This document shows, one piece after another, positions 1-8,470 of a stretch of DNA of 9,988 nt (position 1 is the stretch's first letter; each line of letters opens with the position of its first letter). The stretch is from Pseudorhodobacter sp. (GTDB taxonomy: Bacteria > Pseudomonadota > Alphaproteobacteria > Rhodobacterales > Rhodobacteraceae), in NCBI GenBank assembly GCA_024641255.1, contig JAHEDL010000003.1:1-9988 (forward strand), read 5' to 3'. Both the position numbers and the translations under genes were made by a program. The notes beneath the pieces are model-generated. The model made no database searches. It was not told the origin of the DNA and saw only the letters and a list, made by a program, of their open reading frames with translations.

Positions 1-471
1 CATGGGTTTCGGGTGACGGGCAAGGTGCTGCTGAATGGGCGCGATATTACAGATCTGCCCGCAGAGAAGCGTGGAATAGGGGTGCTGTTTCAAGATGCCG
101 TGATGTTTCCGCACCTGTCGGTCGGCGACAATCTTGCCTTTGGCCTGCCAGCCGCCGTGAAAGGTCGGACGGCGCGGCGGGCGGCGGTTGATGGAGCGCT
201 GAACACTGCCGGGCTGGCCGGGTTTTATGACCGTGATCCGGCGACGCTTTCGGGGGGGCAGCGCGCGCGGGCGGCCTTGATGCGCACCCTGCTGGCTGCA
301 CCGCGCGCGCTTTTGCTGGATGAACCGTTTTCGCGGCTGGACGCGGCGTTGCGCTTCGAAATCCGCAGCTTTGTGTTTTCGCACGCGACAGAATTGGGCA
401 TTCCGGTTCTTTTGGTCAGCCATGATCGGGCCGACGCCGAAGCCGCAGGCGGACCGATCATCACCTTGTAG
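1..471 (+). CDS. ABC transporter ATP-binding protein, YnjD-type (5' partial)
   Basis: This is the nucleotide-binding subunit of an ABC importer; it would hydrolyse ATP on the cytoplasmic face of the inner membrane for a YnjC-like permease. The reading frame is open from base 1, so the start and the Walker A motif lie outside the window and 156 residues are visible. Seen in order: a Q-loop (LFQDAVMFPHLSV, about residues 29-41), the signature LSGGQRARA (83-91), Walker B with catalytic Glu (LLLDEPFSRLD, 104-114) and the H-loop His (LVSHD, about 138-142). The protein ends soon after the H-loop, with no regulatory C-terminal domain. By memory it matches E. coli YnjD closely through the Q-loop and the DPATLSGGQRAR segment, so I place it in that subfamily rather than in ThiQ or PotA. 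The ynjBCD substrate is not established, so none is named. The gene ends just before a terminator. Confidence 0.9.
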   Translation, partial: HGFRVTGKVLLNGRDITDLPAEKRGIGVLFQDAVMFPHLSVGDNLAFGLPAAVKGRTARRAAVDGALNTAGLAGFYDRDPATLSGGQRARAALMRTLLAAPRALLLDEPFSRLDAALRFEIRSFVFSHATELGIPVLLVSHDRADAEAAGGPIITL

Positions 472-474
472 GCC

Positions 475-499
475 AGTGTCGCACAGTGCGACGCTTTTT
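475..499 (+). terminator. Rho-independent terminator after the YnjD-type gene
   Basis: An 8-bp stem (GTGTCGCA at 476-483 with TGCGACGC at 487-494, one G-U pair) closes a CAG loop and is followed by five T (495-499). It starts four bases after the stop codon, which is the expected place for an intrinsic terminator and separates the importer genes from the export operon. Confidence 0.85.
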
Positions 500-570
500 C
501 CGCATCTATAAATCAACAGGTTAGCTGGAAGCGTTCAGGCTTTGTTAAGCATTGCGGCAGGACTCGACTT

Positions 571-587
571 CAATCAAACGATTGATT
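571..587. promoter_or_regulatory. Candidate operator palindrome upstream of the TetR/CecR gene
   Basis: A perfect inverted repeat AATCAA-N4-TTGATT spans 572-587 and overlaps a second one, CAATC-N4-GATTG (571-584). It lies 11 bases before the regulator start codon, in the only intergenic gap of the operon. TetR-family repressors usually bind such palindromes and repress their own operon, so this is the best operator candidate. The match to the regulator is inference from position; the spacing is short for a site that must also leave room for a promoter, so it may lie at or just after the transcription start. Confidence 0.45.
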
Positions 588-598
588 AAAGTGATCTC

Positions 599-1246
599 AT
601 GTCAACCACCGTGCCCCTTACCGCGCCGGAAGGCACCCGTGCCGCCTTGATCGCGGCGGCGATGCGGTTGTTTGGCCAACAGGGCTTTGCCGCAACCTCA
701 ACCCGTGCAATTGCAACGCTGGCTGGCACGAATGTGGCGTCAATTTCTTACCATTTCGGCGGCAAGGACGGCTTGCGACAGGCCTGCGCCGATGAATTCA
801 GCCGGCAAATCCGCAGTGCCATGGCGACCCCGCCTGCCCACATACTTAGCGCAGACGCCGCGCACAGCCAGTTGCATGCGGCAGTTCGGCGGATGGCCGA
901 GTTTATGCTGGGCAGCCCTGCAGCGGGCGATATGGTGCCGTTCTTGATCCGCGAATTGGGTGAAAACGGACCCGGACTGACAGCCATTTACACCGAGTTG
1001 ATGGAGCCAACGCATCGTCGCTTCTGTGCTTTGTGGGCCAGCATCACCGGCCAAGCCCCCGAAAGCGACGCGGTAAAGCTTTCGGTGTTTTCCACCATTG
1101 GCCAGATTTTCTATTTCCGCATGGCCGGGCCTTTGGTGGCGCGGCGCATGGGCTGGGCGCACATTGGCGCGGCCGAAATCGACGCCATTTCGATCCAGAT
1201 CCAAAGCAATCTTGACGCTTTGCTCGTTGCAGCAGAAAGGCCCTAA
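599..1246 (+). CDS. TetR-family repressor, CecR/YbiH-like
   Basis: This is a 215-residue dimeric DNA-binding repressor. The N-terminal TetR domain includes LIAAAMRLFGQQGF (17-30) and the helix-turn-helix at about 34-53, ending in the family hallmark SISYHFGGKDGL. The C-terminal ligand and dimer domain resembles the DUF1956/CerR type: IGQIFYFRMAGP followed by RRMGW has the same layout as E. coli CecR (IGEILAFRLGKE, then RTGW). The ATG at 599 is preceded by only a weak purine run (TTAAAG), not a strong Shine-Dalgarno. The gene is followed after 2 bases by the adapter gene, so it should be co-transcribed with the exporter and regulate it. In E. coli, CecR controls ybhGFSR and affects tolerance of certain antibiotics; the ligand here is unknown. 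Confidence 0.88.
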   Translation: MSTTVPLTAPEGTRAALIAAAMRLFGQQGFAATSTRAIATLAGTNVASISYHFGGKDGLRQACADEFSRQIRSAMATPPAHILSADAAHSQLHAAVRRMAEFMLGSPAAGDMVPFLIRELGENGPGLTAIYTELMEPTHRRFCALWASITGQAPESDAVKLSVFSTIGQIFYFRMAGPLVARRMGWAHIGAAEIDAISIQIQSNLDALLVAAERP

Positions 1247-1248
1247 CC

Positions 1249-2193
1249 ATGTTCGTCTGCGCGATACCGCTGATTTCCGCGCTGTTCACCGCCTGCGCGC
1301 CGCTGCCGCCGTTTGCGACCGGCTATGTCGAAGGCGAATATGTGCAAATCGCGGCGGTGACGACGGCGCAGATCCAAACGCTGGCGGTCAAGCGCGGCGA
1401 TAGGGTTGCGGTTGGGCAGCTTTTGGTCGAGCTGGAACGCCAAGACGCCGAAATTGGTCTGGTGCAGGCCGATGCCGCCTTGGCGCGCGCCGAAAGTCAG
1501 CTTGCCAACCTGCGCGAAGGCCGCCGCCCCGAAGAAATCGCTGTGATCGAAGCATCTTTGGCCTCTGCAGCGGCGCAAGCCGAAGAAGCAACGCGCGAAG
1601 AACAGCGCCAAGCCAATTTGACCGAACGCGGTGTTTCAACCGAAGCCCAGCGTGACGCCGCAACGACCGCCGCCAAGATTGCCCGCGCCAAAGCATTGGA
1701 GTTGCAGGCAAACCTGTCTGTAGCCCGCCTGCCCGCCCGCGCCCATGAAATTCGCGCGGCAGAAAGTGCCGTTACAGGCGCGCAAGGCGACCGCGACCAC
1801 GCGGCTTGGGTGCTGGCAAAGCGCAGCCTGACGGCCCCGGCGGCAGGCGTGATTGCCGATGTTATTCGCAACCCCGGTGAAGTCGCCGGCCCCGCCGCGC
1901 CGATCTTGTCCTTGCTGCCCGACGGTGCGGTCAAACTGCGGCTCTATGTGCCAGAGGCTAAAATCGCGCAAATTCATCCCGGCAGCCGCCTTGCGGTGCA
2001 ATGCGACGCCTGCGCTGCGGGCATTTCTGCGGTGGTCACCTATGTGTCGGATGCGCCAGAGTTCACGCCACCGGTGATCTATTCTTTGGAAAATCGGCAA
2101 AAACTGGTGTACCTGATCGAAGCGCGCCCCGAAGGCGTTAACCTGAAACCGGGACAGATTGTTGATGTCAGCCTGCCGGATGACGCGCCATGA
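1249..2193 (+). CDS. HlyD/YbhG-type periplasmic adapter (membrane fusion protein)
   Basis: This 314-residue protein would link the inner-membrane exporter to the outer membrane. Seen in order: a short hydrophobic N-terminus with a possible lipobox (FTAC, Cys16), a first lipoyl half with barrel strand (about 22-65, including VKRGDRVAVGQLLVELE), a long Ala/Glu/Arg-rich alpha-helical hairpin (about 66-190), the second lipoyl half (LTAPAAGVIADVIRNPGEV, 194-212) and a beta-barrel domain (226-308, ending near LKPGQIVDVSLP). This order is typical of the HlyD family. The ATG at 1249 has a good Shine-Dalgarno (AGAAAGG at 1234-1240, 8-base spacer). It starts 2 bases after the repressor stop and its own stop overlaps the ATPase start. 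The N-terminus lacks positive charges before the hydrophobic stretch, which is odd for either a signal peptide or a membrane anchor. Confidence 0.88.
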   Translation: MFVCAIPLISALFTACAPLPPFATGYVEGEYVQIAAVTTAQIQTLAVKRGDRVAVGQLLVELERQDAEIGLVQADAALARAESQLANLREGRRPEEIAVIEASLASAAAQAEEATREEQRQANLTERGVSTEAQRDAATTAAKIARAKALELQANLSVARLPARAHEIRAAESAVTGAQGDRDHAAWVLAKRSLTAPAAGVIADVIRNPGEVAGPAAPILSLLPDGAVKLRLYVPEAKIAQIHPGSRLAVQCDACAAGISAVVTYVSDAPEFTPPVIYSLENRQKLVYLIEARPEGVNLKPGQIVDVSLPDDAP

Positions 2194-3107
2194 CCGCAAT
2201 TGATGTACAAGGCTTGTCGAAGCGGTTCGGCGATAAAACAGTCGTCGACAATCTGACCTTGTCGGTGGAAACCGGCGAAATCGCCGGATTTTTGGGGCCG
2301 AATGGGTCGGGGAAAACCACCACGATCCGAATGATGTGCGGGCTGCTGACCCCTGACGGCGGCACAGGCCGGGTGCTTGACTACGACATCCGCCGCGACA
2401 CTGCGGCGATCAAGCGCGAAGTGGGCTATATGACGCAGCGGTTTTCGTTTTACGAAGACCTGACGATTGAAGAGAATTTGCGTTTTGTGGCAGGGCTTTA
2501 CCGGCTTTCAAATGCCCGCGATGCCGTTGCGGCGACACTTGCGGATCTTGGGCTGACATCACGGCGCGCGCAACTTGCCGGGGCATTGTCGGGCGGCTGG
2601 AAGCAACGGCTGGCCCTGGCCGCCTGCATCATGCATCGCCCCCGTTTGCTGATGCTGGACGAACCCACGGCAGGCGTTGACCCCAAAGCGCGGCGGGAAT
2701 TCTGGGACGAAATTCACCGCTTGGCGGCCGATGGGCTGACGGTGTTGGTATCGACGCATTACATGGACGAAGCCGAACGCTGTCACAGGATTAACTATAT
2801 TGCCTATGGCAAGCTGATTGCGCGAGGCACCGTGCCAGAGGTGGTAAAGGGGGCCGGGCTAACCACCTTTGTGCTGGAGGGGGCAAATGTAATCGCTGCC
2901 GCGCGCGCTTTGCGCGGCGCCAAGGGCGTTGACCAAGTTGCCCCTTATGGGGCGACACTGCATGTGATTGGCCGCGATGCCGCAGAGTTGGAAGAATCGG
3001 CGGCAGCGGCGGCTAAACTGACGGGGTGCAGTCTGCATGCGGCGGAAACCAGCCTTGAAGATGTGTTCATTCAGTTAATGGGCCAAGCACAGGACACTGC
3101 GGCATGA
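2190..3107 (+). CDS. ABC-2 exporter ATP-binding protein, YbhF/CcmA-like
   Basis: This 305-residue ATPase subunit drives the permease encoded next. It has Walker A (GPNGSGKT, 36-43), the Q-loop in YMTQRFSFYEDLT (80-92), a variant signature LSGGWKQR (133-140), Walker B LLMLDEPT (153-160), a D-loop AGVDP and the H-loop His190 (LVSTHYMDEAE). The segment YMTQRFSFYEDLTIEENLRF is characteristic of YbhF-like and daunorubicin-type (DrrA) export ATPases. The C-terminal 85 residues form a small regulatory domain with the terminal TSLEDVFIQLMG typical of the family. E. coli YbhF carries two ATPase domains; this protein carries one, so a homodimer is expected. The ATG overlaps the adapter stop in an ATGA junction, which indicates translational coupling. 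Confidence 0.93.
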   Translation: MTAIDVQGLSKRFGDKTVVDNLTLSVETGEIAGFLGPNGSGKTTTIRMMCGLLTPDGGTGRVLDYDIRRDTAAIKREVGYMTQRFSFYEDLTIEENLRFVAGLYRLSNARDAVAATLADLGLTSRRAQLAGALSGGWKQRLALAACIMHRPRLLMLDEPTAGVDPKARREFWDEIHRLAADGLTVLVSTHYMDEAERCHRINYIAYGKLIARGTVPEVVKGAGLTTFVLEGANVIAAARALRGAKGVDQVAPYGATLHVIGRDAAELEESAAAAAKLTGCSLHAAETSLEDVFIQLMGQAQDTAA

Positions 3108-4240
3108 GGTGGCAGTTTTCCGTTGCGCGGGTTTGGACCTTGATTGTCAAAGAGGCGATCCAGATGCGGCGCGACCGTATCACCTTTGCGATGATGCTGG
3201 GCGTGCCGCTCATGCAGTTGATGCTGTTCGGCTTTGCAATCAACAGCGATCCCAAAGGCTTACCGGCCGCACTGGTTGCGCCCACGCAAGACCGTTTCAC
3301 CCGCGCGATGGTGTCTGCGCTGGAATTGACCGGCTATTATCGGTTCACCTATCCAGATGCGTCAGCCTCGCAGGCCGAATTTCTTCTGGAACGCGGCGAT
3401 ATCAGTTTTATCGTCACCGTGCCCACGGATTTTGGCCGCCGGGTCGAACGTGGCGAAGCGCCGCAAATCCTGATTGAAGCCGATGCGACCGACCCTTCAG
3501 TTGCATCAGGGGCGATTTCGACCTTGGGCACCGTGGCTGCCGATGCGCTGCTGCGCGAAACCGGGGGCGAAAGTGCCGCCGAAGACGCCGCGCGCAGCCA
3601 TCTGAATGTGGTGGTGCATCGCCGCTATAACCCGGAAGGCATCACGCAATACAACATCGTGCCCGGTTTGCTGGGGGTTATTTTGCAGATGACGATGGTG
3701 ATGATGACCTCTATCGCGCTGACGCGGGAAATCGAACGCGGCACCATGGAAAACCTGCTGTCGATGCCAGTGTCGCCCGCCGAAATCATGCTGGGAAAGG
3801 TGCTGCCCTATTTCGTGCTGGGGGCGGTGCAGGTTGCCTTTGTGCTGGTGGTCGCGCGGTTGGTGTTTGGGGTGCCGTTTCTGGGCAGCTTGACGCTGCT
3901 TTTGGGCGGCGTGTTTTTGTTCGTACTGGCGCTGGTGATCCTTGGTTATCTGATTTCAACAGTTGCCAAAACGCAAATGCAGGCGATGCAGCTTACCTTC
4001 TTTTACTTTCTACCGTCGCTTTTGCTTTCAGGCTTCATGTTCCCCTATCGCGGCATGCCGATATGGGCGCAAAATCTTGGTGAATTGCTGCCTCTGACGC
4101 ATTTCTTGCGCATGATCCGGGCGGTGGTCTTGAAAGGTGCAGATTTTGCCGCCGTAGCGCAGCCAATGGCTGCACTTGGGATTTTTGTCATCGCTTTTGC
4201 GGCGCTTGCACTTAGCCGGTTCCGCCGCACCTTGGACTAG
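3104..4240 (+). CDS. ABC-2 type permease, YbhS/YbhR-like
   Basis: This 378-residue inner-membrane subunit has the ABC-2 permease layout: TM1 at about 28-46 after a cytoplasmic VWTLIVKEAIQMRRD segment, a large periplasmic domain (about 47-184), then five more hydrophobic segments (about 185-206, 236-255, 261-285, 294-315 and 350-370). The conserved cytoplasmic helix TREIERGTMENLLSMPVSP (207-225) contacts the ATPase in this family, and PSLLLSGFMFP with a following MPIWAQ is the usual motif before the last helix. Length matches E. coli YbhS and YbhR (about 370-377). Its ATG lies in the ATPase stop (ATGA overlap). It is the last gene on this strand, and no second permease follows, so the transporter is probably built on a permease homodimer. 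No terminator is visible in the 9 bases before the convergent gene. Confidence 0.92.
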   Translation: MRWQFSVARVWTLIVKEAIQMRRDRITFAMMLGVPLMQLMLFGFAINSDPKGLPAALVAPTQDRFTRAMVSALELTGYYRFTYPDASASQAEFLLERGDISFIVTVPTDFGRRVERGEAPQILIEADATDPSVASGAISTLGTVAADALLRETGGESAAEDAARSHLNVVVHRRYNPEGITQYNIVPGLLGVILQMTMVMMTSIALTREIERGTMENLLSMPVSPAEIMLGKVLPYFVLGAVQVAFVLVVARLVFGVPFLGSLTLLLGGVFLFVLALVILGYLISTVAKTQMQAMQLTFFYFLPSLLLSGFMFPYRGMPIWAQNLGELLPLTHFLRMIRAVVLKGADFAAVAQPMAALGIFVIAFAALALSRFRRTLD

Positions 4241-4249
4241 CGCGCAGAC

Positions 4250-6610
4250 TTACGCGGCACGATGCAGATCGCGTTCAGTTGCATCGCTGTTGCGAACCGA
4301 AAAGGCCGATACCGCTGCATCAAGATGGCGGGTCTCATTTTCCAAAGACCGCACCGCAACACTGGTTTCTTCGAACATCGCAGCATTCATCTGGGTGCTC
4401 TTGTCCAACTCGGACGCCGCCGCCGAAATCTCGACAATGCCAGAGGCCGTGCTGTGCGAGGCTTGCGAAATTTCGTTGATCTTGGCAGCCGCGTCAGTCA
4501 CCCCTGCGATGATTTCACGCAAAACCTGGCTGGATTCGTTCACAAGGTCGACCCCGGCCACGACTTTGGTGCGCGACAGATCAATCAAGCTGCTGATTTC
4601 GCGAGAGGCGTTGGAGGATCGTTGGGCAAGCGCGCGCACTTCAGACGCAACCACGGCGAACCCGCGCCCAGACTCGCCCGCGCGGGCCGCTTCGACCCCG
4701 GCGTTCAAGGCCAACAGATTGGTCTGAAACGCGATTTCTTCGATCGTGTGCAAAATACGTTCGATGCCTTCGGACGAGTCGCGAATATCGTTCATGGCAA
4801 TAATGGCATTTCCGACGACGGTTTGGCTGACGGTCGCCTTCTGCGCAATTTGGTCGACAGAGACCTTTGCAGAAAGCGCCGACTGTGCCGCAGCCCTGAC
4901 CGAATCCGACATTTGTCCCAAAGCTGCGGCGGTTTCTTCAAGCGTCGCGGCGTTGCGTTCGGTGCGGCGCGCAAGGTCTTCGGTTGCGCTGGCGATTTCG
5001 TTGGTCGAGGCGTTAACCGCTGCCGACGACGCCGAAATACTGGCCAACATGCTGCCAAGCCGGTCAGAGGTGGCGTTCATAGCAACCGCGATCTGATGAA
5101 ACACACCCTTCAGGGTATCGGGCATGCGATGCGCCAGATTGCCCGCAAAGATCGCCGACAGCGCATCATTCACCAGTTCCATGCCCTCACTTGCCGCATC
5201 GCCGATGCGATTCATGCCGTAGCAAAGTTCGGCAAATACCCCCTCTTTGTCATCAGTGCGCAAGCGCTTTGAAAAGTCGCCTTCAGCGCAGGCAGCCACC
5301 ACCGATGCAATTTCTGCGGCAATAACGTGTTCACGGGTGCGGCGGGCTTCTTCTTGTTGCTTTTCGGCGGCAAGCCGTTGTTCTGCCTTTTCAATTTCCA
5401 GCCGCTCACGCTCCATCCGCTCCAGCGATGTCGCGCGTTCCCACTCGGCGGCGAAACGGCTTTGTTCGGCCAAACGCTCGCGTTCTTGCAAGGTGTCGCG
5501 AAAGGCAGCGACCGAATCGCGCAAAGCGCCAATTTCATCCTGGCTGGTCCAATCCGGCACTTCGGCCTGAAGGTTACCCTTGGTCAATTCGGCGGTAACG
5601 TTGCTGATCGAGACAAGTCGCGACACAAACCGCTTGGAAATTATGTGATAGGCTAAGACCGCCAGCACAAACACCACCGCGGCCACCGCGCCGACCAACA
5701 TAACCAAAAGCAGCATTGCGTATTTCAAAGTGGCAATGCCTTGTTCAAGTTCGCTGACAACATCGGCTTTGCTTTCAGCCGCCGCTGCAACAAAGTCTTG
5801 AAATGCAACGCCAAACCGTGCGCGGGCGTCAGTTTGCACTTTGGTCAGCGCCTGCCAGCTATCGTAGCGTTTCTGCGCCAGCGCCGACAATTGCTGCATC
5901 TGCCCGTCCAGTTCGGCAGCTTGGGCCGAGCCGGTCAGGCGTCCCATCGCCTGCAGATCCTGCTCGGCGCTTGTCATATTAGACATCACTAAATCGAAGG
6001 ATTCGCTGGCGTCACCCGCCAAAATCTCTTCAAGTTTAAGATGCGACAGTGAGGTCAGATACATCGCGCGGCCAAGAAGGCGTTCGCCGTCGCCCGAACC
6101 AATTACTTGTGGAGCTTTAGCCAATGCGTCGAATTGCTTTTCGATATCGCTAAAAAGCAGATCAAATTTTTGTTCGACTTTCGATCCGGCGGTGTCGGCA
6201 AGCATCAGCGTGTTGATGGTTTCTTTCGCCGATTTTTCTAAAAGCACCAAAGCAGAAAGCGCCTTTGATTGCGACTTTGCAGCACCGCCGCCTTCAACCG
6301 CCGTGGCATCGGACGACGATGTCAGTTGCATAAGACTTTCGCGCGCCTCGGAAAACTTGGCAGAAATATCCGCCCACTTTGCGGTGTTGCGTTCACCAAG
6401 GGCCTGCTCAATCATCGCATGCGCTTCGGAAACGGCAACCTGCGCTTCCATCATCACACGCGCGCGCGGGGCAAGGCTGTTCCCAATGAAAAGCCCGGTC
6501 TGCGCCAAATTAAGCGCCCCCACCCCGCAAAGAATACCGCTTATCACGACGACGGCCAGAAAAACCGTCACCCCCCTGCGCGCCTGTTTTGCTATCGAAA
6601 CCGTTTTCAT
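4250..6610 (-). CDS. Methyl-accepting chemotaxis protein with multiple HAMP segments
   Basis: This 786-residue chemoreceptor signals to CheA/CheW in response to a periplasmic stimulus. Seen in order (numbered from the ATG at 6610): a basic N-terminus and TM1 (about 14-36), a periplasmic helical region of about 260 residues, TM2 (about 297-322), a HAMP domain (about 324-380, with GNLQAEVP and DEIGALRDS), a charged coiled coil (about 372-426), two further HAMP-like units (about 430-485, with EGDFSKRL, and about 476-525, with AGNLAHRMP), and the signalling domain (about 530-760). The invariant hairpin tip [20 protein letters not shown] lies at 624-643. There is no C-terminal CheR-binding pentapeptide; the protein ends in DLHRAA. 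I prefer the ATG at 6610, which has GAGG six bases upstream, over the in-frame GTG at 6652, which has no Shine-Dalgarno. The ligand is unknown. Confidence 0.93.
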   Translation of the reverse strand: MKTVSIAKQARRGVTVFLAVVVISGILCGVGALNLAQTGLFIGNSLAPRARVMMEAQVAVSEAHAMIEQALGERNTAKWADISAKFSEARESLMQLTSSSDATAVEGGGAAKSQSKALSALVLLEKSAKETINTLMLADTAGSKVEQKFDLLFSDIEKQFDALAKAPQVIGSGDGERLLGRAMYLTSLSHLKLEEILAGDASESFDLVMSNMTSAEQDLQAMGRLTGSAQAAELDGQMQQLSALAQKRYDSWQALTKVQTDARARFGVAFQDFVAAAAESKADVVSELEQGIATLKYAMLLLVMLVGAVAAVVFVLAVLAYHIISKRFVSRLVSISNVTAELTKGNLQAEVPDWTSQDEIGALRDSVAAFRDTLQERERLAEQSRFAAEWERATSLERMERERLEIEKAEQRLAAEKQQEEARRTREHVIAAEIASVVAACAEGDFSKRLRTDDKEGVFAELCYGMNRIGDAASEGMELVNDALSAIFAGNLAHRMPDTLKGVFHQIAVAMNATSDRLGSMLASISASSAAVNASTNEIASATEDLARRTERNAATLEETAAALGQMSDSVRAAAQSALSAKVSVDQIAQKATVSQTVVGNAIIAMNDIRDSSEGIERILHTIEEIAFQTNLLALNAGVEAARAGESGRGFAVVASEVRALAQRSSNASREISSLIDLSRTKVVAGVDLVNESSQVLREIIAGVTDAAAKINEISQASHSTASGIVEISAAASELDKSTQMNAAMFEETSVAVRSLENETRHLDAAVSAFSVRNSDATERDLHRAA

Positions 6611-6656
6611 ACGCCGCCTCAAACCTTGGTTCAAAGCGACTGTGCCAGCCACAAGT

Positions 6657-6685
6657 TAAGAAAGAATGTGCTTGGCTTGGGTCAA
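6657..6685 (-). promoter_or_regulatory. Possible promoter for the chemotaxis gene
   Basis: On the minus strand, TTGACC (6680-6685) and TTCTTA (6657-6662) are 17 bases apart, a housekeeping-like arrangement that would start transcription about 40 bases before the ATG at 6610. The -35 match is good and the -10 match is poor, so this is tentative. It lies just after the hairpin that ends DUF2948. Confidence 0.25.
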
Positions 6686-6723
6686 AACCGCCAAATCCGG
6701 CCAGAAAAACCGGACCTGCGGTT
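6684..6723 (-). terminator. Hairpin at the end of the murA-DUF2948 operon
   Basis: Read on the minus strand, AACCGC pairs with GCGGTT (6718-6723 and 6686-6691), and an inner TCCGG/CCGGA stem (6710-6714 and 6696-6700) continues it after a small internal loop. Four T follow the outer stem. The hairpin begins within the DUF2948 stop codon. The T tract is short and the stem interrupted, so it may be a weak or partial terminator. Confidence 0.4.
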
Positions 6724-7198
6724 AAAGATCGTGCGCCGGAGCTTTGCCAGACGGCGCAAAATAAGGCCGCGTCACGTCACGCAAGCTGGCATCAAGCGCC
6801 TCGACCTCTAGGGCAATGGCGCCATCCCCGGCCAAAACCAAAGTAACCACGCCCGACACTTCATCAGTTGCGACAAAGTCGACGTGCAACAGCGACAAAA
6901 TCGTTTCGCGGTCCTGCCGATCAATCCCGGAACTGCGCACCGACATCACATTTTCAAACACCAGCAAACTTTGCACCCGCTCGAACTTGCGTCCGGCCGC
7001 GGCCGCCGCCGCGCGATCTTCCCAGCGAAAGCGGTTCAGCAGCAGGGCAAAGCGGCGGCGGGTCTTGGCAAAGCGCATTTCGGTGATGGGAAACACCGCA
7101 TCTTGCAGCAACGCCGCAAGAATGCCCAAGCCTTCGGCATCTTGCGCGATCAACCGCAGCGGGTGTTCGGCGCCATCTTCAAACCGGGCGTCGGTCAT
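6722..7198 (-). CDS. DUF2948 family protein
   Basis: This is a 158-residue protein that I recognise as DUF2948, a family found in alphaproteobacteria next to murA. Its role is unknown. The sequence is a soluble mixed alpha/beta type with no signal peptide or membrane segment. Recognisable features are the N-terminal [20 protein letters not shown] (13-32), FRWED preceded by RFALLLN, the middle [13 protein letters not shown], and a C-terminal [19 protein letters not shown]. Its ATG overlaps the murA stop (ATGA, 7195-7198), so the two are translationally coupled; this long-standing linkage suggests a link to cell-envelope or housekeeping functions, but that is inference. The last few residues (KAPAHDL) look like a variable tail. 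A hairpin follows immediately at the stop codon. Confidence 0.85.
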   Translation of the reverse strand: MTDARFEDGAEHPLRLIAQDAEGLGILAALLQDAVFPITEMRFAKTRRRFALLLNRFRWEDRAAAAAAGRKFERVQSLLVFENVMSVRSSGIDRQDRETILSLLHVDFVATDEVSGVVTLVLAGDGAIALEVEALDASLRDVTRPYFAPSGKAPAHDL

Positions 7199-8463
7199 GC
7201 CTTGATACGTTCGATATGCGCCCCAACGCCACGCAGCTTTTCTTCGACCCGTTCATAGCCGCGATCAAGGTGATACACCCGCGAGACAACGGTTTCGCCT
7301 TCGGCCGCAAGCCCGGCCAAAATCAGGCTGACCGAGGCGCGCAAATCGGTGGCCATCACCCGTGCCCCACGCAGCTTTTCGACGCCGGTTACAGTGGCGG
7401 TGCCGCCGTGCACATCAATCTTGGCACCCATCCGCAGCAGTTCAGGAGCATGCATGAAGCGGTTTTCAAAGATCTTTTCTTCCAGCACCGACACGCCATC
7501 GGCGGTGCAAAGCAGCGCCATCATCTGCGCCTGCAGGTCGGTCGGAAAGCCGGGGAACGGTTCGGTCGTGACGTTAACCGCCTTTACGCGGCCATTTTTG
7601 CGCGACACTTTCAGCCCGCGTTCGGTTTCGACCACCGAAACACCAGCTTCTTCCAGCTTTTCAACAAAGGCACCAACCAGTTCGATGCGGCCGCCCAAGC
7701 ATTCCACCTCGCCGCCGCAAATAGCGGGCAGCAGCATATAGGTGCCAAGTTCGATCCGGTCGGTCACAACCGGATGCGTCGCGCCGCCCAAACGGTCAAC
7801 GCCCTGAATGGTGATGGTGCTGCTGCCTTCGCCGTCAATCTGCGCGCCCATCCGGCGCAAGCAGCGGGCAAGATCAACAATTTCCGGCTCGCGCGCGGCA
7901 TTCTTCAGCACCGTGGTGCCTTTCGCCAGCGTCGCCGCCATCAGCGCATTTTCCGTGGCCCCGACCGAGACGAAGGGGAATTCTACCACAGCGCCCTTCA
8001 GGCGGCCGCCGGGGGCTTTGGCGTGCACATAACCATCGCGCAGATCAAGCTCTGCGCCCATCGCCTCCAGCGCCTTCAGGTGCAAATCGACCGGGCGCGC
8101 GCCAATCGCACAGCCCCCGGGCAGCGACACAATCGCATGGCCGTCGCGCGCCAGCATCGGGCCAAGCACCAGAATAGAGGCGCGCATTTTGCGCACGATG
8201 TCATAATCTGCGGTGTGGTTGTCGATCTTGTGGCTCGACATCGCCAGCACCAGTCCGTCTTGCAGGCTGGCCACTTCGGCACCCAAAGATTGCAGCAGTT
8301 GCGTCATGGTGGCGATATCCGACAACCGCGGCGCGTTGGTCAGGGTCAGCGGTTCTTCCGACAACAGCGTTGCGGGCATCAGCGTCAGGCAAGCATTCTT
8401 CGCCCCCGCGATCGGGATCTGCCCGTTCAACGCCCCATTGCCCTTGACCAGAATCGAATCCAT
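7195..8463 (-). CDS. murA: UDP-N-acetylglucosamine 1-carboxyvinyltransferase
   Basis: MurA transfers the enolpyruvyl group from phosphoenolpyruvate to UDP-GlcNAc in the cytoplasm, the first committed step of peptidoglycan synthesis. The protein is full length (422 residues, as in the family). Key residues are present: Lys22 in the N-terminal GAKNA motif, the catalytic Cys118 in [15 protein letters not shown], Asp309 in [11 protein letters not shown], and Arg375 in the C-terminal ATDLRAS. Because the active-site residue is Cys rather than Asp, the enzyme should be of the fosfomycin-sensitive type. The ATG at 8463 has GAGG six bases upstream (minus strand). It is 7 bases downstream of a small basic protein gene and overlaps DUF2948, so the three form one operon. 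Nothing unusual is seen in the sequence. Confidence 0.98.
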   Translation of the reverse strand: MDSILVKGNGALNGQIPIAGAKNACLTLMPATLLSEEPLTLTNAPRLSDIATMTQLLQSLGAEVASLQDGLVLAMSSHKIDNHTADYDIVRKMRASILVLGPMLARDGHAIVSLPGGCAIGARPVDLHLKALEAMGAELDLRDGYVHAKAPGGRLKGAVVEFPFVSVGATENALMAATLAKGTTVLKNAAREPEIVDLARCLRRMGAQIDGEGSSTITIQGVDRLGGATHPVVTDRIELGTYMLLPAICGGEVECLGGRIELVGAFVEKLEEAGVSVVETERGLKVSRKNGRVKAVNVTTEPFPGFPTDLQAQMMALLCTADGVSVLEEKIFENRFMHAPELLRMGAKIDVHGGTATVTGVEKLRGARVMATDLRASVSLILAGLAAEGETVVSRVYHLDRGYERVEEKLRGVGAHIERIKA

Positions 8464-8470
8464 CGCCGCC

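Noticed and set aside
4262..5272. 336-codon plus-strand ORF opposite the chemoreceptor
   Set aside because: It is an antisense shadow of the highly conserved signalling domain.
6611..6652. GTG start at 6652 for the chemoreceptor
   Set aside because: There is no Shine-Dalgarno before it; the ATG at 6610 has GAGG at good spacing and gives a normal basic N-terminus before TM1.
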